A DNA stretch of 25,976 bases from an uncultured Prevotella sp. (GTDB lineage: Bacteria > Bacteroidota > Bacteroidia > Bacteroidales > Bacteroidaceae). Location: the NCBI GenBank assembly GCA_900554545.1, contig USHW01000031.1, positions 1-25,976 of the forward strand, written 5' to 3'. Position 1 is the first letter of the stretch. Every line of letters begins with the position of its first letter. Made by a program: the position numbers and the translations under genes. Shown piece after piece: positions 14,214 through 20,915 of the stretch. The notes beneath the pieces were generated by a model that was not told where the DNA came from, searched no databases, and saw nothing but the letters and a program-made list of their open reading frames with translations.

Positions 14214-14966
14214 ATGAAACGAACAACCTTATTATATAGCACCTTAGCCTTGTTACTCGGTTTCACCGCATGTACGCAGGACGACCTTAGCTCCTCATCT
14301 GGGGAGCTAAGGGGAACTCCCATGACCTTTACCGCCACAGGGCTGACTCCGAGTGCTGGCACCCGCGCCACGGTGGACGGCGACTGGGAGGGCGTGAGTA
14401 CGGTCGCCGTCCAGATAGGCAGCGAAGTGAAAGAATATCGCGTGATCCTTTCTACCGACAACCTTACCGCCACCCTCGGCAGCGATGCCCCGCACTACTG
14501 GGCGGCAGGAGATACCGTCACTGTATCGGCATGGTGGCCCTATACCAAGGGCGAGGCCACGATGCCCGCCGTGGTGGTGCAGGCAGACCAGCGCGGTAAC
14601 GGCTATGCCAAGAGCGACCACATCGGCGTGGCGGAGGAACTGCTGCATTACAACGGAGGCACACCCACGCTCGCCTTCACGCACCGCACCGCCCACGTCG
14701 TCGTTACGGTAACATCAGGCACACAGACCGTCAGTTCCGTGCGCCTGACGAACCTCTCCACCGCCGACGGCAATCCCGGTGAGATAATCGCCCACGATGC
14801 AGGGAGCGGCACCTATGAGGCTCTTGTCGCTCCGCAAAGCGTGGCACAGGGCACGGCGTTCGTCACCATTGCCACAGCCGACGGCAAGACTTACGCCTAC
14901 CGATTGGAGAACAACGCCGAATGGAATGCCGGCGCGGAATATAAGTATGACATACGCATAGAATGA
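14214..14966 (+). CDS. Fimbrillin-like lipoprotein, paralogue of the preceding N-terminal domain
   Basis: The 250-residue lipoprotein has lipobox GFTAC with Cys20, followed by TQDDL. It closely resembles the first 270 residues of the previous protein: RATVDGDWEGV, VKEYRV, VTVSAWWPY, LAFTHRTAHVVVTV and a C-terminal strand YKYDIRIE. It lacks GLUG repeats. An upstream in-frame ATG at 14100 lies inside the preceding gene; the ATG at 14214 restores the signal peptide. The 22-base gap suggests cotranscription. The role is probably another fimbria subunit or a variant of the same subunit. Confidence 0.82.
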   Translation: MKRTTLLYSTLALLLGFTACTQDDLSSSSGELRGTPMTFTATGLTPSAGTRATVDGDWEGVSTVAVQIGSEVKEYRVILSTDNLTATLGSDAPHYWAAGDTVTVSAWWPYTKGEATMPAVVVQADQRGNGYAKSDHIGVAEELLHYNGGTPTLAFTHRTAHVVVTVTSGTQTVSSVRLTNLSTADGNPGEIIAHDAGSGTYEALVAPQSVAQGTAFVTIATADGKTYAYRLENNAEWNAGAEYKYDIRIE

Positions 14967-14976
14967 CAACAGGCAC

Positions 14977-15027
14977 TGTGCAGCCGGGTGTCTGATGCCA
15001 TGCAGCCGTTGGAATTGCGGCTGCACA
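14977..15027 (+). terminator. Hairpin after the last fimbrillin gene
   Basis: TGTGCAGCCG (14977-14986) is exactly inverted as CGGCTGCACA (15018-15027). An inner copy of GCAGCCG at 15002-15008 offers a competing fold. There is no T-run, so termination is uncertain. Its position ten bases after the stop codon suits a 3'-end structure. Confidence 0.35.
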
Positions 15028-15033
15028 TCGGCT

Positions 15034-15077
15034 GTAAACAAAACAAGCGGCGGAAAGGAAAAACCTTTCCGCCGCTT
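15034..15077 (-). terminator. Terminator of tRNA-Pro
   Basis: AAGCGGCGGAAAGG and CCTTTCCGCCGCTT form a perfect 14-bp stem (15045-15058 with 15064-15077) around a five-base loop. On the minus strand the stem is followed by a T-rich tail, TTGTTTTGTTT, as expected six bases beyond the tRNA 3' end. On the plus strand no T-run follows. Confidence 0.75.
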
Positions 15078-15082
15078 CGCAG

Positions 15083-15155
15083 TCGGGATTACTGGACTCG
15101 AACCAGCGACCCCTACGTCCCGAACGTAGTGCGCTACCAACTGCGCTAAATCCCG
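15083..15155 (-). tRNA. tRNA-Pro(CGG)
   Basis: The minus strand folds into a standard cloverleaf. Acceptor CGGGATT pairs with AATCCCG, with A as discriminator. The D arm has AGCGCAGTTGGTAGCGC. The anticodon stem CTACG/CGTAG encloses loop TTCGGGA with anticodon CGG, which reads proline codon CCG. The T arm has GGTTCGAGTCC. CCA is not encoded. Confidence 0.93.
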
Positions 15156-15166
15156 GTTTGCGGGTG

Positions 15167-15174
15167 CAAAGATA
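15167..15174 (-). promoter_or_regulatory. -7 box of tRNA-Pro
   Basis: On the minus strand TATCTTTG matches TAnnTTTG and is followed by C. It lies 11 bases before the tRNA 5' end. A -33 TTTG is not obvious. Confidence 0.55.
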
Positions 15175-15224
15175 CGGCAAAAAACTGAAACACGTGCATT
15201 TTTTTCAAAAAAAATGTTCGAAAA

Positions 15225-15256
15225 TTTGCAAGATTAAATAAAAACACCTACCTTTG
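15225..15256 (+). promoter_or_regulatory. Promoter of tRNA-Phe
   Basis: TTTG (15225-15228) and TACCTTTG (15249-15256) are 20 bases apart, matching the Bacteroidetes -33/-7 consensus closely. The -7 box is 24 bases before the mature tRNA. Confidence 0.8.
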
Positions 15257-15280
15257 CACTCGCAAAAAAGAAATAACGCT

Positions 15281-15353
15281 GGTGCCATAGCTCAGTTGGT
15301 AGAGCAAAGGACTGAAAATCCTTGTGTCCCCGGTTCGATTCCTGGTGGCACCA
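15281..15353 (+). tRNA. tRNA-Phe(GAA)
   Basis: Acceptor GGTGCCA pairs with TGGCACC, with discriminator A. The D arm is AGCTCAGTTGGTAGAGC. The anticodon stem AAGGA/TCCTT encloses CTGAAAA with anticodon GAA. The T arm is CCCCGGTTCGATTCCTGG. CCA is not encoded. The integrase gene lies about 300 bases behind its 3' end, so the 3' end of this tRNA is a likely attachment site. Confidence 0.95.
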
Positions 15354-15376
15354 CAAAGAAACGATTGGAAATCATA

Positions 15377-15414
15377 AAATCCGCTGAAATAGCCTGTATT
15401 TCAGCGGATTTTTT
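15377..15414 (+). terminator. Terminator of tRNA-Phe
   Basis: AAATCCGCTGAAAT (15377-15390) pairs perfectly with ATTTCAGCGGATTT (15398-15411) across a seven-base loop, and the T-run continues to 15414. It lies 24 bases after the tRNA. Confidence 0.85.
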
Positions 15415-15466
15415 ATATTCTTAAACACAAAAAGCCGCAGATTTATGAAATAAGGAATTGCCGGTT

Positions 15467-15542
15467 CGGTGGCTTTTACAGAGTCCCTTGAAAAAGCCAC
15501 CGAAAACAAGATACTTCACTTATTTTCAGGTATTTACAGAGT
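15467..15542. repeat. Inverted and direct repeats before the integrase
   Basis: CGGTGGCTTTT (15467-15477) is exactly inverted at 15492-15502. TTTACAGAGT occurs at 15476-15485 and at 15533-15542. A short palindrome, AACCGGTT, follows near 15557. This array between the tRNA and int is where arm-type integrase sites or an excisionase site would be expected, but binding is inference. Confidence 0.45.
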
Positions 15543-15658
15543 TGTCTTACAGGTTAAACCGGTTAACTTTGCCGACCTGGCCGAGTGATATGCAAATATA
15601 TAATTTGTAAATCCTCCGCTTGACGAAAAAAGATGTCAAACCCATTAAAATCAATGTC

Positions 15659-16900
15659 ATGAGACAAGGAACAATGAACATTCTGTTTTTCGTTTTGAAA
15701 ACGAAACTCTTGAAAAACGGCGAAGCACCAATCCTGATGCGCGTCACAATCAACGGCCAATACGACGAAGTCCGCATACAGCGCAGCGTACCGCTGAAGC
15801 AATGGAATGCGGCAAAGGGCCGTAGCAAAGGTAAAGACCGTGCGGCCAACGAACTGAACGAATACCTTGCCGAACTTAATTCCCTTGCATTGGAAAAGCA
15901 CAAGGATCTGATGCTTGAGCAGGCGTACATCACTCCACGCCTGATATTGAAACGCGTATTCGGCAAGGACACGGAGCTGCGCACCCTGCTGAAAACCATG
16001 CAGGAGGAAATAGAAAGCATGAGGAAAGTTGTAGGTATAGACTATTCACCGATAACCATAAACAGGTACGTCAACGTGTTGAACAAGCTGAAAGCCGCCG
16101 TGCCGAGGTTTTACGGCAAGGAAGACATAACTTTTTTCGAGCTGTCTCCAGACTTCATCAAGTTTTTCGACACATTCCTGAAAACGGAGGCCGGCCTGTG
16201 CCGCAACACCATCGTTCGCTACATGAAATGCCTGAAGCGCATCGTAAACATGGCCTTGGCCAAGGAATGGATGCGCAAGGACCCGTTTTACGGATACAAG
16301 ATGCAGCAGGACGAAACCGACCCGGTATTCCTGACATACGGCGAACTGAAAGCAATCATGGACAAGGACTTCAAGATACCGAGGCTTGAACTCGTGCGCG
16401 ACGTATTCGTCTTTGCCTGCCATACCGGTCTGGCGTTCTCGGACATTTCCACCCTGACGAGGGAACACCTCGTGCAGGACAACAACGGCGATTGGTGGAT
16501 AAGGAAAGGACGTGTGAAGTTGGAGCACCGCCGCAAGGCTTCGTCCATCAGCAATGTGCCGTTGCTGCCGATCCCTCTTACCATATTGAGAAAATACGAG
16601 AACCATCCTCTCTGCGTCAAGACCGGCCGTTGCCTGCCCGTGATGTGCAATCAGAGAATGAACAGCTATCTCAAAGAAATAGCCGACCTGTGCGGAATAA
16701 ACAAGAACTTGACGACTCACGCCGCCCGCCATACTTTCGCAACGACCATAGCGCTTGCAAACAGCGTTCCGCTTGAGGATGTCGCCGCCATGCTCGGACA
16801 TTCGACGACAAGGATGACGCAACATTACGCACGGGTGCTCAACCCGAACATCAAGGCAGCCATGAACAATGTAAAAATGCGGCTTGCAATGCAAGGGTGA
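15659..16900 (+). CDS. Tyrosine recombinase (integrase), IntDOT-like
   Basis: The 413-residue product catalyses site-specific integration and excision. An N-terminal arm-binding domain (MNILFFVLKTKLLKNGEAPILMRV, to about 60) and a SAM-like core-binding domain (about 105-205) precede the catalytic domain. Catalytic residues are His354 and Arg357 (THAARHTF), His381 (LGHS) and the nucleophile Tyr390 (HYARV). The first catalytic arginine is replaced: the motif reads HTGLAFSDI with Ala259. IntDOT of CTnDOT also lacks this arginine. The ATG at 15659 is preferred; an upstream TTG at 15620 and an ATG at 15674 are alternatives. A strong terminator follows the gene. Confidence 0.93.
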   Translation: MRQGTMNILFFVLKTKLLKNGEAPILMRVTINGQYDEVRIQRSVPLKQWNAAKGRSKGKDRAANELNEYLAELNSLALEKHKDLMLEQAYITPRLILKRVFGKDTELRTLLKTMQEEIESMRKVVGIDYSPITINRYVNVLNKLKAAVPRFYGKEDITFFELSPDFIKFFDTFLKTEAGLCRNTIVRYMKCLKRIVNMALAKEWMRKDPFYGYKMQQDETDPVFLTYGELKAIMDKDFKIPRLELVRDVFVFACHTGLAFSDISTLTREHLVQDNNGDWWIRKGRVKLEHRRKASSISNVPLLPIPLTILRKYENHPLCVKTGRCLPVMCNQRMNSYLKEIADLCGINKNLTTHAARHTFATTIALANSVPLEDVAAMLGHSTTRMTQHYARVLNPNIKAAMNNVKMRLAMQG

Positions 16901-16931
16901 AAATGCCAAGACATATTCTTTTACTTTTAAC

Positions 16932-16972
16932 AAGAGGTTGTGAATAAAACGGATCTGCACAACCTCTTTTTT
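16932..16972 (+). terminator. Terminator of the integrase gene
   Basis: AAGAGGTTGTG (16932-16942) pairs perfectly with CACAACCTCTT (16958-16968), and the T-run reaches 16972. It separates int from the structured element that follows. Confidence 0.85.
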
Positions 16973-16990
16973 ATCCGTACCGCCATTCCT

Positions 16991-17174
16991 GTTTCCGCTT
17001 GCAAAGTTAGCCGTCCGCCGTGCGGCACTTGCAAGGCCGCCCTACGGGCTTGGTAGGCAGGAGAAAAACCGTCCTCGCTACGCTGCGGTGTTTTTCTCCG
17101 CCAAGCCTTGCCGTGCCGCGGCGTCCGTCAGAAATGCAAGCGGGAAACAAGTATGGCGGTTTGTCAAGCCGCCA
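16991..17174 (+). ncRNA. Structured element A, paired with element B (candidate RNA)
   Basis: The region folds into nested stems. P1 pairs GTTTCCGCTTGC (16991-17002) with GCAAGCGGGAAAC (17136-17148), with one bulge. P2 pairs GCGGCAC and GCAAGGC (17022-17028, 17031-17037) with GCCTTGC and GTGCCGC (17105-17111, 17113-17119). P3 is GCCC-TAC-GGGC. P4 pairs GGAGAAAAAC (17060-17069) with GTTTTTCTCC (17090-17099) and carries the loop TCCTCGCTACGCTGCGG. A hairpin TGGCGG/CCGCCA (17154-17174) follows. Element B at 18413-18592 has the same plan with compensatory changes. It starts 18 bases after a terminator and ends shortly before a start codon. It could be a 5' leader RNA, an independent RNA, or a DNA site such as an origin. 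The sense strand is inferred from the downstream genes. Confidence 0.65.
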
Positions 17175-17199
17175 ATGTCTAATCTAAAAATAAGCGACT

Positions 17200-17793
17200 A
17201 TGAAGAAAAAACAAGCATTTGTATGTATAAGACAAACCGACAAGCGAGAACAGGTGTGGTTGTCATTAAAGGCTGACATCGAAAGCCGACTTGGCGTAAT
17301 ACACGCCATAGACACAGGAAAAGCGAAAGGCTACAACCGTTCGCTATTCGTGGAAAGCATATTGAACAAGGTAGGCACTTTTGCCGGTAAAGGGGACGTA
17401 GACATTGTAAGGAGGGCTGTAGCTCTTGTGTCCGAGTACAACAAGAACTCAGCAAAACCGGCCGTCACGGAACGCAACAGGCTGTTCAGGATGGAAGTGA
17501 TGGCATTGGAGACCCGTTCAAGGTTGGAGGCCGATTACGGGAACGTGAATATGGAAATACCTTTCAACGGTGGAACGGTAGTCATAAACCACGAAGCTGA
17601 CAGGCTTCAGATTGTCTACGGCAAAATTCCCGACGACAACACAAGGAAAACACTTAAGTCGTACGGTTTCCGCTGGTCACCGGCCTTCAAGGCATGGCAG
17701 CGCATGTTGACGGTCAAAGCCGTGCTTGCGGCTGAAGAACTGCTCGGAATAAATATCGGTGAAACTGAAAAACAAACAACAACAAGACCTTAA
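17200..17793 (+). CDS. Conserved mobile-element protein with GFRWSP..KAWQR motif
   Basis: The 197-residue product has no assigned function. Its C-terminal part (about 122-183) contains DRLQIVYGKIPDD followed by GFRWSPAFKAWQR (156-168). I recall this pattern from phage and conjugative-element proteins, where it appears as an accessory domain of large polyvalent proteins. The N-terminal half is basic and helical, with YNRSLFVESILNKVG (about 45-59), and could bind DNA, but no motif proves this. There is no signal peptide or membrane segment. The start context is TAAGCGACT before ATG. Structured element A lies just upstream, and the next gene begins five bases after its stop. Confidence 0.7.
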   Translation: MKKKQAFVCIRQTDKREQVWLSLKADIESRLGVIHAIDTGKAKGYNRSLFVESILNKVGTFAGKGDVDIVRRAVALVSEYNKNSAKPAVTERNRLFRMEVMALETRSRLEADYGNVNMEIPFNGGTVVINHEADRLQIVYGKIPDDNTRKTLKSYGFRWSPAFKAWQRMLTVKAVLAAEELLGINIGETEKQTTTRP

Positions 17794-17798
17794 ACGAT

Positions 17799-18338
17799 AT
17801 GAAGCATACGGATTTCTTTTCGATAATAAAACGCATCAAGGCGGAAGAACTTAGGGAACTTGCGGCCGCGTTGCGGCTGCACGGCGGGGCTTATGAGTGG
17901 ACGGATGTTTGCGACAGCCCCGTTATAGCGGCCGATACGGGTGGAGACCCGATGGATGCCGCCGTGTTGAAAGCAGTCCTCGGCAAGGACGGGCTGCAAC
18001 TGGAATGCGCAGACACATCGAGCGGCGAATGCATGACAATCATGCCCCACGACGTTTTTGCCGGACACCTGTCATACGTCACCGATAAGGTTCCGCCGAT
18101 AAACGGTACAGGTGATGTTACGTCGCCCAAGGAACACTTCGCGATTGCATGGCTGGGACGTGAGGACATAGCCGCCAAGGGTTACGACACGTCATGCCTC
18201 ACGGACGGCATGATGGAACGGATTGCAAGGAGAATGGGCGACGCATACTCTGACAACGGATACGGTGAAGACCTTGACATGGCGGCAATTGAGGCAGGTC
18301 TTACAAGAATAAAGGTAAGGACTTTATTTGGAATATAA
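17799..18338 (+). CDS. Conserved mobile-element protein of unknown function
   Basis: The 179-residue product is acidic and soluble. The only recognisable part is the C-terminal region, AWLGREDI (117-124) and LTDGMMERIARRMGDAY (134-150). I recall this motif pair from many small hypothetical proteins of Bacteroidales mobile elements. The N-terminal 100 residues are not recognised. It is cotranscribed with the preceding gene (five-base gap), and a terminator follows at 18387-18420. AAACGAT directly precedes the ATG. Confidence 0.7.
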   Translation: MKHTDFFSIIKRIKAEELRELAAALRLHGGAYEWTDVCDSPVIAADTGGDPMDAAVLKAVLGKDGLQLECADTSSGECMTIMPHDVFAGHLSYVTDKVPPINGTGDVTSPKEHFAIAWLGREDIAAKGYDTSCLTDGMMERIARRMGDAYSDNGYGEDLDMAAIEAGLTRIKVRTLFGI

Positions 18339-18386
18339 GATAATGGTTATGGCCGATAGAAAAAGTACACTCAAAATGGAAGAACG

Positions 18387-18420
18387 AAGGGACGCTCCTG
18401 CAAAAGGGCGTTCCTTTTTT
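18387..18420 (+). terminator. Terminator after the 179-residue gene
   Basis: AAGGGACGCTC (18387-18397) pairs with GGGCGTTCCTT (18406-18416), with two G-T pairs, and a run of six T ends at 18420. The T-run overlaps the left arm of stem P1 of element B, so the two structures compete. Confidence 0.8.
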
Positions 18421-18592
18421 CTTGCCGCAAAGGTAGCCGTCCGTGCACGCGTGGCGCAAGGCGGCCTTACGGCCCGTTGCCCGCGGAAAAATCATCCTCG
18501 CTCCGCTGCGGTATTTTTCCACGTCAAGCCTTGCCGCACGGTACGCCGTGACGGCTGCACCATGCAGCAAGAAAAAAGGCAAGCCCCTTGCC
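18413..18592 (+). ncRNA. Structured element B, paired with element A (candidate RNA)
   Basis: P1 pairs CCTTTTTTCTTGC (18413-18425) with GCAAGAAAAAAGG (18567-18579), 13 perfect pairs. An extra stem pairs AGCCGTC (18435-18441) with GACGGCT (18550-18556). P2 pairs CGTG and GCAAGGC (18450-18453, 18456-18462) with GCCTTGC and CACG (18528-18534, 18537-18540). P3 is GGCC-TTAC-GGCC. P4 pairs GGAAAAAT with ATTTTTCC and carries the loop TCCTCGCTCCGCTGCGG, nearly identical to A. A hairpin GGCAAG/CTTGCC follows to 18592. Stem sequences differ from A while pairing is kept, which supports a selected structure. It ends 28 bases before the next start codon. Confidence 0.65.
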
Positions 18593-18620
18593 GGGCGGAA
18601 CCTGACAAAATACAAACGAC

Positions 18621-18962
18621 ATGGAAAGGATAGATTACAAGACGATGCTCGACATCGCACGGTGGCAGCACAACCACCATCCGAGCGAAGGACTCACCTA
18701 CGGGCTTTTCACGGAAACATTCGGGAAAGACCTCGGACAACACTTCCACGGAAAGTGGACGGCGTATTTCAACGGCAACCTTTGGGACATGCTGGCGTAT
18801 TTCTGTGGCGAAAGCGCAAACGGCCAAAAGTTCTGCGACATGCTGCTTCGGCAGGTGTCGCTGTACAAAAAGAACAGGCAAAGGCCCATGTGGAAAAACG
18901 ATGAAGCCATAGACAAGGACATTACGGACAACCTAAAACCACGATACTATGGCACGTTATGA
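18621..18962 (+). CDS. Conserved hypothetical protein
   Basis: The 113-residue product is not recognised. It is rich in aromatic and histidine residues, for example ARWQHNHHPSEGLTYGLF and HFHGKWTAYFNGNLWDMLAYFCG, and has no signal peptide. It begins the second cargo gene series, after element B. Its last 14 bases overlap the start of the methylase-like gene, so the two are probably translated together. AAACGAC directly precedes the ATG. Confidence 0.65.
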   Translation: MERIDYKTMLDIARWQHNHHPSEGLTYGLFTETFGKDLGQHFHGKWTAYFNGNLWDMLAYFCGESANGQKFCDMLLRQVSLYKKNRQRPMWKNDEAIDKDITDNLKPRYYGTL

Positions 18963-19674
18963 CACACCGGTGGAAGTAAGGCCTCTCGAAAGGCTGATTC
19001 TCGGTTTCTCGTCGGAATGCGGACGAAACCCAATGACAGTGTTCGAGGACTTCCTCACATACGTAATCCACGGCTTTTCACCCGGAGTGCCGCCGCTGAA
19101 AAGCTGGAAATACAAGGGGAAGCAGAACGCGGCATTCATGCGGATGTCCTGCGAATGGCTGACGCTGATGAAGTCAACGCTTGACGGCGGCAAGAAATGG
19201 TACGATGCATTGGGCGAGCTTTACATGTCCTTCTCCTCGACAAGCGGACGGAGCGCACAAGGACAATTCTTCACTCCGCCGCCGGTATGCGACCTTATGG
19301 TTGCTTGTACGGCAAACAATGGTAATCAACAAGGCTCAAGAGTGAGCGACCCCACCTGCGGAAGCGGACGGCTGTTGCTGGCCTACCACGTCAGGAACCT
19401 CGGCTGTTACCTCGTCGGAGAGGACATAGACCGCACCTGCTGCATGATGTCCGTATGCAATATGCTCGTACACGGCTGCGTCGGGGAGGTGGTCTGGCAC
19501 GACAGCCTGCGGCCCGGTACATTCTCGGGAGGCTGGTACGTCAACCCGTTCCTCACCCGCACGGGCATACCGTCAATAAGGATTATGACAGAAAACGAAT
19601 ACAAAAACAAGAACACAATGCCGTCGCCGACATTGCGGCGGAACGGAATAAAAACTGAATTACAAAACCTTTAA
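18949..19674 (+). CDS. N6-adenine DNA methylase-like protein
   Basis: The 241-residue product has the SAM-binding half of an HsdM-type N6 methylase. GQFFTP (105-110) is the usual motif X-like lead, DPTCGSG (134-140) is motif I, and GEDID (157-161) is the acidic strand that binds the ribose. Where motif IV (NPPY or NPPF) should lie, the sequence reads VNPFLTR (198-204), so the catalytic loop is not canonical. No target-recognition domain follows, and no restriction gene is adjacent. It may be a divergent orphan methylase or an inactive relative with another role. It overlaps the upstream gene by 14 bases, and the next gene starts 11 bases on. Confidence 0.75.
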   Translation: MARYDTPVEVRPLERLILGFSSECGRNPMTVFEDFLTYVIHGFSPGVPPLKSWKYKGKQNAAFMRMSCEWLTLMKSTLDGGKKWYDALGELYMSFSSTSGRSAQGQFFTPPPVCDLMVACTANNGNQQGSRVSDPTCGSGRLLLAYHVRNLGCYLVGEDIDRTCCMMSVCNMLVHGCVGEVVWHDSLRPGTFSGGWYVNPFLTRTGIPSIRIMTENEYKNKNTMPSPTLRRNGIKTELQNL

Positions 19675-19685
19675 AACAAACGATT

Positions 19686-20915
19686 ATGAAACTGAATGCA
19701 AGTATCGAACTGAAGTCGCGACTCACTCACGCGGCGGAGAACGGCAGCGTCATCGCAGCCGACATCCTTACGGAAATCAAACGCAACGCCGACGTTGCGG
19801 AGATAATCCGCGGCTCGTACAACTTCTTCTCGACGAAGCGCAAGCGGTCAAACATGGAGAGCTACCAGAGGATAAGGATAATGGTAACGGCGTGCAACAA
19901 GAACCTCGCGAACGAGAACTTCCCCGACCGCAACAATCCGCAGGCGCCGTGGTTCCCGGAGAACAGGGCCGACCTCGAACCTTCCAAGTTCGTCCGCCTG
20001 TTCAAGAACCTGCCGGAATATTCCGACACGGACATGGCCTACTTCGCCAGCGCAATCTGCATCGACAGCAAGGTCACGGTAAAGCTGCTCGAAGGCGTGC
20101 AGGACTTCTTCGAGGCGTACAACGGCGAGAACTACGGCCATACGGCGGACTCGTCGGAATCATGCCTGCACAACTCTTGCATGCGCCACGAGGGCACGGC
20201 GCGCAACGCCGCCGACTTCTACGTAAACTTCGCGGGCGCGAAGATACTCGTGGCGAGGGACTCCGGCAACAACGTCCTGGGACGCGCCGTGGTATGGGAG
20301 AACGTGAAGTCGCTTTCAGAGGACATCCACGCCGCAGGCCTGACTATGCTTGACCGCGTGTATTACACCCACTCGTTCATCGCGGAGATGATGAGGGAAC
20401 AAGCCCGCAGCCTCGGCATAACGTTCAGGAAGATGTACAACGACTTCTCCCATGCAAAGGACGTAACGGCCTTGAACGACAACACGGACTCCGGAATAGA
20501 GAGGGGGAAATCGTATTACCTCCAGCTCGCCGTGGAAGTTCCGGCCCACAAGTGGCACAAGAAAGGCGCGCCGTACATGGACACGTTCTTCAGCGTGTAC
20601 CTTGACGGTGACTGTATGGAGCTTAGGAACTTCGATTCGGTCGGGGCGATAGCCACACTCCGCAACACAAGCGGCAGCGCCACGCGGATGAGAATGATAT
20701 GCCCCAACTGCGGCTCGGTGCACAACCTCACCGACAGTACGTTCTGCCCGGCCTGCCGCCGGTTGCTCTACCAACATACAGAGTTCGGTGACGTGATGCG
20801 CAGCGGTGTCGTGGAATACGGCGGACGGGCGTACCCTTCCGTGCTTTTCAAGAAGAAAAGGCCGAAGCCGGCCATGCGTCTTTATCTTCAAGTGAACAAA
20901 CTCTATATGGCATGA
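19686..20915 (+). CDS. Phage/plasmid-type protein with C-terminal zinc ribbon
   Basis: The 409-residue product has a central region, SCMRHEG (164-170) followed by ILVARDSGNNVLGRAVVW (187-204). I recall this combination from phage- and plasmid-encoded proteins of unknown function. Near the C-terminus Cys339, Cys342, Cys354 and Cys357 (CPNC and CPAC) form a zinc ribbon, suggesting contact with nucleic acid or protein. There is no signal peptide. AAACGATT precedes the ATG. Its stop overlaps the next start as ATGA. The role is unknown. Confidence 0.72.
   Translation: MKLNASIELKSRLTHAAENGSVIAADILTEIKRNADVAEIIRGSYNFFSTKRKRSNMESYQRIRIMVTACNKNLANENFPDRNNPQAPWFPENRADLEPSKFVRLFKNLPEYSDTDMAYFASAICIDSKVTVKLLEGVQDFFEAYNGENYGHTADSSESCLHNSCMRHEGTARNAADFYVNFAGAKILVARDSGNNVLGRAVVWENVKSLSEDIHAAGLTMLDRVYYTHSFIAEMMREQARSLGITFRKMYNDFSHAKDVTALNDNTDSGIERGKSYYLQLAVEVPAHKWHKKGAPYMDTFFSVYLDGDCMELRNFDSVGAIATLRNTSGSATRMRMICPNCGSVHNLTDSTFCPACRRLLYQHTEFGDVMRSGVVEYGGRAYPSVLFKKKRPKPAMRLYLQVNKLYMA

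Noticed and set aside
17088..17276. 62-codon frame across structured element A
   Set aside because: It crosses the stems of element A and the start of the 197-residue gene in another frame, so there is no sign of coding.
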